A DNA stretch of 64,000 bases. It comes from Lumbricus terrestris. Taxonomy: Eukaryota; Annelida; Clitellata; Crassiclitellata; Lumbricidae. The DNA lies in the NCBI GenBank assembly GCA_949752735.1, contig OX457053.1, positions 30,642,900-30,706,899 of the forward strand, given 5' to 3'. Positions 48,275 to 60,690 of this stretch are shown here, piece after piece. The first letter of the stretch is position 1. The number at the start of each line of letters is the position of its first letter. Under the pieces are notes generated by a model. The model was not told where the DNA came from and searched no databases. It saw only the letters and a list, made by a program, of their open reading frames with translations. The position numbers were made by a program, and so were the translations under genes.

Positions 48275-51200
48275 GACATTTAAACACACGACACATAATC
48301 ACGCGACACTTAAACACAGACACTTAAACACACGACAGATAAACACACGGACAGATTTTCACGCTACATTCAAACACACGAAACATAACTTTAAACAAGG
48401 ACAGACAATAGGTTAACTGTGAATAAAGTTTGTGCAATGTGCACTACAGTGCGCAGTGCCTGACTGTCTGCAGTGCTTGACTGGTCATCCAGTCTAATTC
48501 GAACTTTGCAACTTTCATTGTTATTGTACGAATTTAATGTACTAACATCTGTAACAGAGTCCGTAGGCCTACTTCAAAAGTCACACCGCCGTTGATTATT
48601 ATGATATGCCATGATTAGTTGCCTCTGAGTAGTTTCTTGAAGGGGCGCTATATAAATGCTATGAATGAATGAATGAATGAATGATATGGCTCAGATTCTG
48701 TTACATTTTGAGTCTCAACAAAAGGACGTTCAACAGTAGGCCATAATATACGGAAATTTTGAGTATAATTAAGTTAGGGAGATAGAGAATGAAGAAACTT
48801 ATAGGCCTATTGGCGTCTCACCAATAGTGGAACAGTATTGTACGTGCTGTTATGGCAGATCATCAAGATTACCAATTAGTTTTTAACACATTCACAACAA
48901 TATTGATTCTATCCTACATGTATATATCCCGTATCTCGTTTTAATAATAGACTATGTAGTTTTCTTCATCTATCGTGCTTAAGGTGAGTTTAAGTGCGGC
49001 GTGTTTATCTGTCGCGTGTTTATCTGTCGCGTGTTTATCTGTCCGTGTGTTTATCTGTCCGTGTGTTTATCTGTCCGTGTGTTTATCTGTCGTGTGTTTA
49101 TCTGTCCGTGTGTTTATCTGTCCGTGTGTTTATCTGTCGTGTGTTTATCTGTCGCGTGTTTATCTGTCGCTTGTTTATCTGTCGTGTGTTTATCTGTCGT
49201 GTGTTTATCTGTTGTGTGTTTATATGTCGTGTGTTCATCTGTCGTGTGTTTATCTGTCGCGTGTTTATCTGTCCGTGTGTTTATCTGACGTGTGTTTATC
49301 TGTCCGTGTGTTTATCTGTCCGTGTGTTTATCTGTCGCGTGTTTATCTGTCGCGTGTGTTTATCTGTCGCGTGTTTATCTGTCGCGTGTTTATCTGTCGC
49401 GTGTTTATCTGTCGCGTGTTTATCTGTCCGTGTGTTTATCTGTCCGTGTGTTTATCTGTCCGTGTGTTTATCTGTCCGTGTGTTTACCTGTCCGTGTGTT
49501 TATCTGTCGCGTGTTTATCTGTCGTGTGTTTATCTGTCCGTGTGTTTATCTGTCCGTGTGTTTACCTGTCCGTGTGTTTATCTGTCGTGTTTTTATCTGT
49601 CCGTGTGTTTATCTGTCGTGTGTTTATCTGTCGCGTGTTTATCTGTCCGTGTGTTTACCTGTCCGTGTGTTTATCTGTCGTGTGTTTATCTGTCCGTGTG
49701 TTTATCTGTCGTGTGTTTATCTGTCCGTGTGTTTATCTGTCCGTGTGTGTGTTTATCTGTCGTGTGTTTATCTGTCGCGTGTTTATCTGTCGCGTGTTTA
49801 TCTGTCCGTGTGTTTATCTGTCGCGTGTTTATCTGTCGTGTGTTTATCTGTCCGTGTGTTTATCTGTCCGTGTGTTTATCTGTCGCGTGTTTATCTGTCG
49901 CGTGTTTATCTGTCCGTGTGTTTATCTGTCGCGTGTTTATCTGTCGCGTGTTTATCTGTCGCGTGTTTATCTGTCCGTGTGTTTATCTGTCGCGTGTTTA
50001 TCTGTCGCGTGTTTATCTGTCGCGTGTTTATCTGTCGTGTGTTTATCTGTCTGTGTGTTTATCTGTCGCGTGTTTATCTGTCGCGTGTTTATCTGTCCGT
50101 GTGTTTATCTGTCCGTGTGTTTATCTGTCGCGTGTTTATCTGTCCGTGTGTTTATCTGTCGCGTGTTTATCTGTCGCGTGTTTATCTGTCGCGTGTTTAT
50201 CTGTCGCGTGTTTATCTGTCCGTGTGTTTATCTGTCCGTGTGTTTATCTGTCGCGTGTTTATCTGTCCGTGTGTTTATCTGTCCGTGTGTTTACCTGTCC
50301 GTGTGTTTATCTGTCGTGTGTTTATCTGTCGCGTGTTTATCTGTCGCGTGTTTATCTGTCGCGTGTTATCTGTCCGTGTGTTTATCTGTCCGTGTGTTTA
50401 TCTGTCGTGTGTTTATCTGTCCGTGTGTTTATCTGTCCGTGTGTTTACCTGTCCGTGTGTTTATCTGTCGTGTTTTTATCTGTCCGTGTGTTTATCTGTC
50501 GTGTGTTTATCTGTCGCGTGTTTATCTGTCCGTGTGTTTACCTGTCCGTGTGTTTATCTGTCGTGTGTTTATCTGTCCGTGTGTTTATCTGTCGTGTGTT
50601 TATCTGTCCGTGTGTTTATCTGTCCGTGTGTTTATCTGTCCGTGTGTTTATCTGTCCGTGTGTTTATCTGTCCATGTGTTTATCTGTCCGTGTGTTTATC
50701 TGTCCGTGTGTTTATCTGTCGTGTGTTTATCTGTCCGTGTGTTTATCTGTCCGTGTGTTTATCTGTCGTGTGTTTATCTGTCGCGTGTTTATCTGTCGCG
50801 TGTTTATCTGTCGCGTGTTTATCTGTCCGTGTGTTTATCTGTCCGTGTGTTTATCTGTCGTGTGTTTATCTGTCCGTGTGTTTATCTGTCCGTGTGTTTA
50901 CCTGTCCGTGTGTTTATCTGTCGTGTTTTTATCTGTCCGTGTGTTTATCTGTCGTGTGTTTATCTGTCGCGTGTTTATCTGTCCGTGTGTTTACCTGTCC
51001 GTGTGTTTATCTGTCGTGTGTTTATCTGTCCGTGTGTTTATCTGTCGTGTGTTTATCTGTCCGTGTGTTTATCTGTCCGTGTGTTTATCTGTCCGTGTGT
51101 TTATCTGTCCGTGTGTTTATCTGTCCATGTGTTTATCTGTCCGTGTGTTTATCTGTCCGTGTGTTTATCTGTCGTGTGTTTATCTGTCCGTGTGTTTATC

Positions 51201-51671
51201 TGTCCGTGTGTTTATCTGTCCGTGTGTTTATCTGTCCGTGTGTTTATCTGTCCGTGTGTTTATCTGTCCGTGTGTTTATCTGTCGCGTGTTTATCTGTCG
51301 TGTGTTTATCTGTCCGTGTGTTTATCCGTCGTGTGTTTATCTGTCCGTGTGTTTATCTGTCCGTGTGTTTATCTGTCCGTGTGTTTATCTGTCCGTGTGT
51401 TTATCTGTCCGTGTGTTTATCTGTCCGTGTGTTTATCTGTCCGTGTGTTTATCTGTCCGTGTGTTTATCTGTCGTGTGTTGATCTGTCCGTGTGTTTATC
51501 TGTCCGTGTGTTTATCTGTCGCGTGTTTATCTGTCGCGTGTTTATCTGTCGTGTGTTTATCTGTCCGTGTGTTTATCTGTCGCGTGTTTATCTGTCCGTG
51601 TGTTTATCTGTCGTGTGTTTAAGTGTCTGTGTTTAAGTGTCGCATGATTATGTGTCGTGTGTTTAAATGTC
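48275..51671. mobile_element. 3.4-kb structure with 82-bp terminal inverted repeats
   Basis: 48275-48356 is the reverse complement of 51590-51671 with one mismatch. The ends start GACATTTAAACACACGACAC. No target duplication or transposase is visible. The interior holds about 630 bp of intronic-looking DNA, including a SINE tail at about 48622-48685, and the large minisatellite. It may be a foldback or MITE-like element or an inverted duplication. Confidence 0.6.
48990..51625. repeat. 2.6-kb TGTTTATCTGTC minisatellite
   Basis: About 170 units of 15-16 bp: TGTTTATCTGTC followed by CGTG, GCG or GTG. Rare variants (TGTTTTTATCTG at about 50468 and 50921; CCATGTGTTTATC at about 50670 and 51125) recur about 454 bp apart, showing a higher-order duplication. 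All three forward frames are open for hundreds of codons because the unit has no stop. Confidence 0.95.
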
Positions 51672-51689
51672 GGCACACCGGCTATTAGT

Positions 51690-51979
51690 AGTAATAATTA
51701 TTATTATTGTAATAGATCCTGATAGATTAGAACTAACCCGAGTAAAAAAATAATAATGATGCCGCATAATAATAACAACAACAACGACAACGAACACGAC
51801 AACGACAACGATAACGATAATGATAATAATAGTAATAATAACAATAATAATGTAAGGTCACTCGGTCAGTGTATATTATTATTGACGAATAGGGTCCATT
51901 CCAGACAAATCTGATTTCATCGTGAATGTTGAAGTCCCCGAGGGATCATGTTTACCTCTGGGCATAAAAAATAAAATAA

Positions 51980-52042
<63 letters not shown>

Positions 52043-52206
52043 CATCAAAGGCTCTCAATCACAATTCAGCGCTTCAACTCCATAGCATTTAGTGGTTCCT
52101 TTAGAAGACTCACGCCCGAAATGGATGAGGTTTAGCCATCCCAGTCACATTGCTTTTAACTTTTTATAAGTCCCTGGGGTTTATTATTTGTTTTAAATTA
52201 TAAAAA

Positions 52207-52251
<45 letters not shown>

Positions 52252-52255
52252 CTTA
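51690..52255. repeat. (AAT)n-rich region
   Basis: Several AAT/TAA runs (51820-51850, 51970-52041, 52205-52250) and a short AACGAC run, separated by short unique pieces. Confidence 0.9.
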
Positions 52256-53120
52256 TTGCGACTAATTTTTCCTAGTATCAATAATGACGGCAGATTAGTC
52301 AGTCTTCTCCTCACCGCCCCATCTTCCCGCCGACCACGTGTACGGTCCGTGTATATAGGCCTACATACAGCACATAATTTATGATTAATTATAAACTGTG
52401 ACATAGAAGCCTGAAAGGGCAGCGTCGCAGAGACAGGCTTTTCGAAGACGCGTAAAAATGAAATCTGTAAAGTTAATTACTTTTTATAATTGCTATCATA
52501 AACTCAGAATTTCTAAGCGACACGTGGCAGCTGAGTGCAGGGACTCATCTTATCCGCGAGCACTATGACAAAGAGTCGAATGAGTTGTGGGGGATGTGAA
52601 TAGGAAAAGCAAGTCCGCCGGCCAATTGTCTAGTCGGCTAAACGTTAGGCCTATCTGTAAATCAAATGGGAAATACGGAATGCAGAAGTTGCGCTGTGTA
52701 CGAAAGCATTCACAAATTTCACACCCGTGCTATAAGCATTCAGTAGTTGGTCTATTTATGAATAGCCAGACAACAATTGACACCAAATCAATTGCTCCAG
52801 TGACAGAATCATTATTGACACCAATTAATTACACTAAAATTAATGACAACAGATATGAAATTATTCTGGTCAGATAATTATTGTCCCTTAATGCTGCGTA
52901 GAGAATATTCAAAACTATTCTCTTGCAATAAACCTTGCAGGCGGATGTAAACCTAGCTCGCCTTTAATCACTTCACTGTTAAATAAAAAATGTCTAACTG
53001 TAGCCAACACTGCATGCATGGGCATCATTTGCAAACAGCAAGCATGTATAGTTCATAACATGTCTAATTGTCTATTATGTACAAGTTGCATAGTTTGTTT
53101 GCTTGTTTGTTTGTTTATAT
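52256..53120. other. No gene recognised
   Basis: Intronic sequence without a supported feature. Confidence 0.6.
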
Positions 53121-53124
53121 GTGC

Positions 53125-53345
53125 ACTTGTTATAGCACCCCTTCAAGCACTCTACTCAGAGACGCTCCCGACTGCAATGCGGACACTGCATCGAAGTTTC
53201 ACGCCAAAGCGCTGAGCAATTGCGAGTGAAGGACTTGCCCAAGGTCCCTACGCGGCGACTTGAGGTGGATTCGAACCTCGATCCTTCAGGCTGCAATGCA
53301 ACAAACATACCCAGTGTCCCAGTACACCACCGAACCCCACATGCT
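53125..53345 (-). mobile_element. SINE family 1 copy
   Basis: On the minus strand: head with B-box GGTTCGAATCC, CACCTCAAGTCGCCGCG, GGGACCTTGGGCAAGTCC, and a tail GGGAGCGTCTCTGAGTAG. It is close to full length. Confidence 0.8.
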
Positions 53346-53710
53346 ATACTATGTTTATTGAATTGCATATTTCAATTTTTCGTGATTGTACAGCGCTATA
53401 ATCATTCTGTTCTTGTCCATAATTCCTGCAGTGCGTTTGCAGGCGGTTCAATAAAGTGCACACTTAATTACGTACTTATGTACAAGCCTGCTATACACGA
53501 TTTATGGTGAAACCGATGCATCATAAATCTGCGCATTAAATCATACGGAAGATTCTCCAAAAACAAAAAGATAAGCTGGAAAAAGACAAAGAAAAAAATC
53601 TGCGTTTGTGTTATGCGACCAAATCGAGATGAAACGGTTGGAGGATTCAAGGTTGGTGACTCTGGCATTTATCTATCTGCTCGCTGAAGCGTCTGCGACT
53701 CTGCAGTATA

Positions 53711-54068
53711 CAGCGTTGCCACTCTAAAAAATGAAAAGACCCAAGTTGGAGGGGCAAAAAACCCAAGAAAATCCAAGTTCAGCAAATCTTTCGAAAATGT
53801 CAAGAATTTCAGAATTTGCGGCCAAAAAATCCAGAATTTTTTAAGAGTTTTCGGCCGAAAAATCTGATGACCTTTTTCTATTTTAGTCATCCGCCACAAA
53901 TCTTCCTTAAAAATGTCAAAAATGTCCAGAAATTGTAAAAAAATTGCCCTTTTGGGGGGTAAAAAAACCAAGCAAAAAACCCAATTCTGTCCCAAAAAAC
54001 CCCCATTTCCCAAGTTCAGATCGAAAAACCCAGGATCTTGTGAAAAAACCCAAGGAGTGGCAACGCTG
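53711..54068. mobile_element. hAT-like MITE, CAGCGTTGCCACTC type
   Basis: A 358-bp element with 14-bp perfect inverted ends and a perfect 8-bp duplication GCAGTATA (53703-53710, 54069-54076). The interior is A-rich with many AAAACCCAAG-type words. No coding capacity. Confidence 0.88.
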
Positions 54069-54419
54069 GCAGTATAGCCTATCGGTGACTATGCATGGCT
54101 ACCAGGAATCTAGATTTATTTCTTTTGTCAAGAACAGAAGTATTCAATCATATCCGACGGCCGATCCGTTAGGCTGCCTGTCCCCGTGATTTGTGTACCG
54201 ATGCTCGTATTGACATCTGCAGTGACTGTGGGCTTTGCTCGTTCATATTATTTATCATGCCCGCGTCGCTTGTTTTAACGGGGCATTTTTTACTGCACCT
54301 TTTGTTCAGTGCTGCGCACTTCGCCGTGTGAGGATAACGCTGCGGAAGTGTTGTGGGATAAGGAGGATGCTGTCTTGAGCAGACGAACTGGAGCTATAGA
54401 CTGAGGGAAATTTGTGGGG

Positions 54420-54665
54420 CCCTGAGGAGCCGAGGTATGTTCGGTGCATTGTAATCGGAGGGTAGCGGGTTCGAATCCATCTCAAGCCGCCGAGTAGCTA
54501 TGGACCCTCGTATCGTAATCGTAAACTCGAAATTTCTAAAGCGCTACTCGAAAGCCAACCGCGGGGCACCAGTTTATTTACGAGCGCTGCGTTGAGTCAG
54601 AAGAGTTGTCCGTGAGAGTAGTCCGTGGTGGTCCGGGTCGAGTTACCATAGGATCAGAGGGGCGG
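54420..54665. repeat. SINE head plus dispersed repeat
   Basis: 54420-54500 is a plus-strand SINE head (GGTTCGAATCCATCTCAAGC). About 54500-54660 is a minus-strand copy of the dispersed repeat seen at 3480-3745. Confidence 0.65.
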
Positions 54666-54673
54666 AACAGCTA

Positions 54674-54880
54674 CTAAGGCGGGTGTCGTCTGGGCCGGGA
54701 ATTGTAGGGTGGAGGATCAGATGAGACAGAGTAAGAGTTCTTGAAAAGGAGTGTCTTAAGTTTCGAATGAAAAGCCCGAGGTGTGATGGATAGAGGGGCC
54801 TGAGAAAGGTGATGGTGTGTGATTAGTAATGATGGTGGTGGAACTGAAAAAGATCGGAACTCAGGCGGCAGATCATTACG
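54674..54880 (-). mobile_element. LINE 3' fragment
   Basis: It encodes LPPEFRSFS, then PRAFHSKLKTLLFKNSYS before a stop, the usual end of CR1/L2-like ORF2 proteins. The rest of the element is missing. Confidence 0.55.
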
Positions 54881-54884
54881 AAGC

Positions 54885-54955
54885 CAGACCCTGAGCATGT
54901 CATTCACTCGCAATTGCTCATGCGCTTCGGCATGAAACTCCGATTCAGTCTCCAT
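54885..54955 (+). mobile_element. SINE family 1 body fragment
   Basis: Contains CCTGAGCATGTCATTCACTC, GCAATTGCTCATGCGCTTCG and TGAAACTCCGATTCAGTC; no head or tail. Confidence 0.55.
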
Positions 54956-55926
54956 GGGCGGAGTTTATCAAGAAGACCCAGATTCATTTTTTTACCGTGC
55001 AAATGGTTTCTTTTCCCGGGTTTAATCCCCCCCCATGAAGGCTTTAGCCCCGTCAAGAACGGAAACCAAACTCCGCCCATGTCAGTCTCTAATAATAGTA
55101 TATCACTAAAACACTTCGCTGTTTGTAGCATGCATGTTGACAAGGGGTTATTTGGGTCAGTTCGTGACTGCATGACAACTAGGTCAGGTCGAGTTCAGTT
55201 CGTGATTGACAGGCTAGATGTAATGGATCCGCATTTGACACCAGTCTCGTCCAAGCTTCTGTCTACGTCGGCTTCTTCTCTGGTTCCCTGCATCCTCGAC
55301 CCGTCCAGACATTTGATTAAAAGCTCTCAACATAACACAATCAATGATCGACGGCTGATTGTAATGATAAACAATCGGGCTTCGATGGAACCGTAGAAAT
55401 CGATACGGTCAGAGGGACTGACAACCTTAATTACGCACTAATCGAAATTTATATAGCGCCCATGACGCGTAATAAGAAGCCACAGTCCGTCTAACTCGAC
55501 CATGTATTGTTGGGGTTTAATGCAAAAGGAACAATGCGATGCAATTTGAGGGGAGTGCGACGTCTTAAATGAGAAAATCACGAGTAGAGAAGCCGTAGAA
55601 ACAAGTTCAACGAATTAGGGACAAATTCAAGTAGATAGGTCTAAATCTGTGTGCAGGTAAGCAGGTCTAGTTGAGAAGTCTTATAAATGCTGTTCGCATG
55701 TAAGCCTACTTGATTATATGTTGGAAGTTGCAATATAAAATTCATAATATGTTGGAAATTGCAATATAAAATTGTAAAATTCTGTGTGAAATGTACATGA
55801 TTAGGCCTATAAATATATAAATAGGGGTAACTGCATTGTTCGCTGCTATAGACAGATAAATATCGCTACCCTATAAGCCTCATACTTACTACGCCTCGGT
55901 TATCTAAGGATAACCCGAGCCTCTTT
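54956..55926. other. No gene recognised
   Basis: Intronic sequence. A 160-codon open frame on the plus strand at 54914-55396 has no recognisable domain. Confidence 0.5.
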
Positions 55927-55976
55927 TTCCCAATCCAGGATAAGGGAGGCTATCCTCCCTTATCCTGGATTGGGAA
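55927..55976. repeat. Perfect 23-bp hairpin
   Basis: TTCCCAATCCAGGATAAGG... pairs perfectly with its complement across a 4-base loop (CTAT, 55950-55953). An imperfect smaller palindrome (CTCGGTTATC/GATAACCCGAG) lies just upstream. Confidence 0.85.
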
Positions 55977-56429
55977 CCCACCAGCAACCCACCCGGCTAA
56001 AAACAACACGCAACAAACTCACTATAAGTAAGTCACTGCATGGGTACAGGACCCACCAGTCCAGCTGTTTCACCATTTGATTACCATTATGATTAGGCCT
56101 AGCTGTGACAAAGAACTTAGTTGCGTCGGATGGTCACTGCGCCCCAGTGCGAGGATTGTGGGAAAAATAACTGGGGGGTTGAATCCACATGGATTTGGGG
56201 CGTGAAAAACAAACTTTGCTATGGGGCTCTAAGAAAGACTGGGGTGTTAAAAAAAACCAATTCCCCCGACAATTCTCATCCTACTGCGCCCATCACAGGC
56301 TCGGAATTCACTAATTCCTTATCTATGCAGGAATATATATAAAAAGATGAAACATTTCGACTCAGTAGGCTCAGCCTATATACAATGCAAAAAATATCTT
56401 TATGGGTTATATATATAAATATATATCAA

Positions 56430-56492
<63 letters not shown>

Positions 56493-56515
56493 ATGCGTGC
56501 GTGTGTGTAAGCCAA
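56430..56515. repeat. (GT)n microsatellite
   Basis: About 40 GT units with CG interruptions. Confidence 0.95.
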
Positions 56516-57725
56516 TGTGTGTAAAGGTCAGCATAAAGTCATCGCCAGCCTACACTTCTTTCCGATGGCAAGAATGGAAACGAATAACCGTTTCAGATGT
56601 ACACATCACACACAGAGAGAGAGAGAGACTTTCCCTTTTCAGTCGTGTCTGTGATTAAATTTACTGACGAGATTTGCCATCGAATGAAGTTACACAAACC
56701 ATGCATAGCTCGTCGGTCGGCCAGAATATTCTCAGATATTATTCGCCGCCACACACATGAATCGATTTTCTCGCCTTCGGCTGAAGTTGCACAGTCGGTA
56801 ACTAAACAAATTGTAAGCGAGATTCTTTTATTGCACGATACTGAAAACACAACCTATAAAAATGGTTTAGCCTACTCGTAGGCGTCTGCGACAATTCAGT
56901 CGTTCCTTTTCCCCCACGGCCACGTATAGAAACGTTTTCGTCCAGTGCAGTGTAGTAGGCCCCTGTAGTGAACTTTTACCGTTATCCATTGATTTTCATA
57001 ACAATCATCGATCTCTGGCAGAATCTTTGCCATTTTCCTGCGCTCCGTCTTGATCGACGTATACAGCAATACACGAGGCGCGCGACGTTATCGCAGGCAA
57101 TTTTCCGCTACGATGGCTTTGTATTTGGACAGAGATTTGCCGGCACGTCGGGGGCTGACCTCCCCGCCACAAATGAAAAATCTTATTAAGCTTTAGCGTT
57201 TGTACGGACTCCCGCCACCAGCGGAGACGGGAGAAATGGCCGACCACCGAGGCAGCGTTTTTCCTAAGTCGACCGGCGTGGTCTTAGAGAGACGCCCAGC
57301 TAATCGGCGTCGTCACTGCATAACCCGGGCGTTTGTCATCACAACGGCAATCATCTGCTGTCATGCTTGCCGGAGATTGTCGAAAATGGATTACTACATT
57401 TGCCCGACGGATGCGAAGAGCTAGTTTAGCATCGCTCTCAACACGACGGCCCTGCTACTATAGTGTAGATGTAGGCAGCAGCAGCAGCAGCAGCAGCAAC
57501 AGCAGTAGTCAGAAATACCAACAGAGTGTCACGTTCGAGGAGTATCGAGTACGTGGTGGCGCTTCGGTAATTACGTTTGTTATATACGGGTCTTTGGCGG
57601 GAGAAGTAATTCATTAGGTACTCAGCTGTACTTATGAAATATGTACATGCAAGGGTTTACATGCGTGTCTCGAGCGCGATAGGGAAAGTCGTTAAGCGCT
57701 GCATGACCTGTCTGGCAATGATGCA
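56516..57725. other. No gene recognised; short (CAG)n
   Basis: A (CAG)n run of about eight units at 57478-57506. Short open frames at 56597-57250 were considered but show no domain. Confidence 0.55.
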
Positions 57726-58130
57726 GTGTGTGTGGTGTGTGTGTGTGTGTGTGCGTGTGGCTGTGTGAGCGTGTGTCTGTGTGAGCGTGTGTCTGTGTGT
57801 GTGTATGTGGCTGTGTGTCTGTGTGTGCGTGTGTCTGTGTGTGTGTGGCTGTGTGTGTGTGTGTGTAGGTGTTGGCTGTGTGTGTGTCTGTGTGTGTGTG
57901 TGTGTAGGTGTCTGTGTGTGCGTGTGTCTGTGTGTGTGTGTGGCTGTGTGTGTGTAGGTGTCTTTGTGTGTGTCTGTGTGTGCGTGTGTCTGTGTGCGTG
58001 TGTGGCTGTGCGTGTGTGGCTGTGTGCGTGTGTCTGTGTGCGTGTGTGGCTGTGCGTGTGTGGCTGTGTGTGTGTGTGCGCCTGTGTGTCTGTGTGTGTG
58101 TGTGGCTGTGTGTGTGTGGCTGTGTGTATA
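57726..58130. repeat. GTGTGTGGCTGTGT minisatellite
   Basis: GT-rich units with CTG or GGCTG interruptions; all frames open by composition. Confidence 0.95.
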
Positions 58131-59140
58131 TGCATTGCGAAGGCGTTTGAGTACTCCTGCATGGAAATGTCCCTAACAGCCATTCCGTCATTGTACGCTA
58201 ACAACTTGAGACATCGAGTCAGTTACAGGGACGTATACCTGGCCGATGGCGCCCAGACCTTGAAAACCTTTTGAGACTTAGGAATTTTTGCACTTTGAGA
58301 AGTTATTTAAGTTGGATTATATAGATTCTTCTAAACTTGACAGCAGAAAAGTTGCGTACTTGTTATCCCGTTCACCAATCAAGTTTTCAGTTAAAGCCAA
58401 ACGACAGATTAGGTTTACACGGGTAATTCTATTATTTTTATTTTAACAATGTCTTTCTCCATGTCGCTGAAGTAAAAATAGATCATAATGGTTTCGCACA
58501 GGCAACAACAATAACAATTCTTTGTGTCTTTTGCAACCCTTCTCACAAGAATGACGATGTTGCATTCGTTAAAGCTAATGTCCTGTGCTTAGCTTTAAAG
58601 AAGAACATTAAAACTTTCAAGAGTAAAATTCACAGATGATGATGATGATTATACGATGATGACGACGACGACGATGATGATGACCATCTACGAGTAGGCG
58701 CTATACATTTTTTAAAGAGAATGCGCCTTCTTGAAACTGAAGAAAACTCAATATCTCACCTTGACTATTTTCTATTGTTAGCCAATATTTTATTTAAGAT
58801 TTGTTTTGAATATTGATGGCTTCAATCAACGAATCAATCATTCAATTTAAAACCAATTATTTCTTTCAAATTATTCAATTGCAATCACATATTTACGGGG
58901 GAATGGCAACAAAGATAGGTCCTGAAGGGATCACTGATCCCGCTAATAGGGACACCTACGTACATGTAAACAAAGGTATGCAATGGCCGACAATTATTGC
59001 TTTTAAGTAAGACAGTGAAGGATTAATGAAGGCATTGTTTGCGCTGTCACTACTTATACTTAAGTACTTTTCTAAGAATTGTTAATCCACGTATCCCTAC
59101 ACAACGTGGGATCTTCATCACTTATAGGTCTCCTCCCTGT
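58131..59140. other. No gene recognised; (GAT)n tract
   Basis: A GAT/GAC run at 58638-58685; otherwise unannotated intronic DNA. Confidence 0.6.
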
Positions 59141-59146
59141 CGCCAT

Positions 59147-59400
59147 CATTATACAATACAATACAATACAATACAATACAACAGAAGTTTGATATCGCCC
59201 TCCTTATGAAGCTCAGAAGTGCACAACACAAGCCTCAACGGCGCAACAGCATTATTACATTACACAGTAATTGTGAGTGAAGGACTTGCTCAAGGTCCCT
59301 ACATGTATACAGTAGCCGTCTCGGGGATCGAACCCGCATTCTCCGTGCTACAGGCCGATCCCTTTAACCACACAACCACCGTGCCTCACCTACAGCCATA
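59147..59400 (-). mobile_element. SINE copy with (CAATA)n tail
   Basis: On the minus strand: tRNA-like head (CACGGTGGTTGTGTGGTTAA, B-box GGTTCGATCCC), GGGACCTTGAGCAAGTCCTT, and a simple tail of CAATA units (59147-59180 on the plus strand). The head is closer to an intact tRNA than in family 1. Confidence 0.65.
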
Positions 59401-59589
59401 CATACACATGCATACACATACATACACCGTGCCTCGTAACATTGTCACATTGTTCTTAATCATTGTTACATCATGCAGCAGCAACTCGTTGCGTCTAAGA
59501 AAAAGGCTTCAATTACGGATCGTGTGAATAGAAATGGCTTCAATAAAAAAGAAGATTGATTACTTGATGGATGACGAAACAGCCGATGT

Positions 59590-59705
59590 TATATATATAT
59601 ATACATGTATATGTATGTGTATTGTGTGTATATATATATGTATGTACATATGTATGTATATGTATATGTGTTTATATGTATATATATATATATGTATAAT
59701 TATAT
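59590..59705. repeat. (TA)n/(TATG)n microsatellite
   Basis: TATATG and TATATA runs. Confidence 0.9.
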
Positions 59706-59906
59706 CTCAAATGATGCAATTCCTTTCGGAATTTCCCTTTTCCGCAGAAACAGTTCGGCGATCATAGTGCATCGCATTTCAGCCGCATTTCGACGGGCAC
59801 TTCCATTTCAGGATGGCCATCTAGATCGGTTTAGCGTCCCATCCGCCCCCCAAAACCACGCACCCACCCACACACCAGCCCTCCAACCCACCGGACGGTA
59901 ACTAAC

Positions 59907-60033
59907 CTGTTACGTTTATTGGAATCGAACTCCCAGCGGTCATCGACGCGGGGATCGAACGGGCAGCAAATTGATTGGACGCAATCAGTGGACGGTCGAA
60001 GTCGAGGCGTTTCCTCACTTCGACCCGTCTCCC
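59907..60033 (-). CDS. CadN: Neural-cadherin-like exon (A, most 5' seen)
   Basis: A 127-nt exon with acceptor CTTTCTTCGCGTAG and donor ACAG/GTTAGT. It is read from phase 0 and ends with the G that starts exon B's aspartate codon. It encodes RLDFDRP, a cadherin β-strand motif, then ASNQFAARSIPASMTAG and PINVT, leading directly into exon B's DREEQPV. The acceptor is less certain than the donor because nearby AGs are possible. No further upstream exon was found before the window end. Confidence 0.72.
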
Positions 60034-60591
60034 CTACGCGAAGAAAGGCCGCATATTGCATGACATTCGACTAACGACGTCGAATCGTAGATCTATAGAT
60101 ATACCAGTCTCGCGTTGTCTCCCGCGGGTTCACCGAAGACCCCCGAGTGCTGCCGAGTACAGCCGAGTGGTGCCGAGTACAGCCGAGTGGTGCCGAAGTA
60201 TTGCCGGATATCCTCCGCAGAGGCTGATTGCGAATTGTGCTTTACGACTGCAGCGCTGATGCAGGACGGATATATCTACACAGACAGACAGGCTGGCGGC
60301 GGGACGGACAGACAGACAGACGAATCAGCATACAGACAGACAGACCCAGACGGTTGAAAGCACAAAGCAACAGAAGCAAAGAAGAATGTCTATAAAAACT
60401 TACAGAAAGAACAACAGACAACACAACGCGTGATGCAGCATTCGAAACAACAGCACACAAGAATAAAACAGCCAGTCGACACGAAGCACTCAAGGTCAAA
60501 ACATGAAACTCTATCACAAGTCTTGTAGTTGCCATCGAGTCGAAAGTCTTAATATTAGTCTCAAGTGCACTATAGGGTTCGTTTTGAAAAA

Positions 60592-60690
60592 GTCTTGGTC
60601 TAGAGATCAAAAGTCTTGGTCTAGAGATCAAACGTCTTGGTCTAGAGATCAAAAGTCTTGGTCTAGAGATCAAAAGTCTTGGTCTAGAGA
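60592..60690. repeat. 21-bp tandem repeat
   Basis: Five units of AGTCTTGGTCTAGAGATCAAA. Confidence 0.95.

Larger units (their letters stand above)
48020..59906 (-). other. 11.9-kb cadherin intron A-B
   Basis: Contains the inverted-repeat structure at 48275-51671, simple repeats, SINEs, a MITE and LINE fragments. No other gene is recognised in it. Confidence 0.75.

Noticed and set aside
48975..51636. Three overlapping open frames of 776-880 codons (VYLSVCLSV-type repeats)
   Set aside because: They are by-products of a stop-free 15-16 bp minisatellite; all three frames are open and no start, splice site or domain supports a protein.
48275..51671. CRISPR-like array
   Set aside because: Units are head-to-tail with no unique spacers, in a eukaryotic intron.
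54914..55396. 160-codon plus-strand frame
   Set aside because: Begins inside a SINE fragment and antisense to a LINE fragment; no domain or splice context.
56968..57250. Possible extra cadherin exon
   Set aside because: The minus-strand frame has no calcium-site or strand motif, and exons A and B already join in phase.
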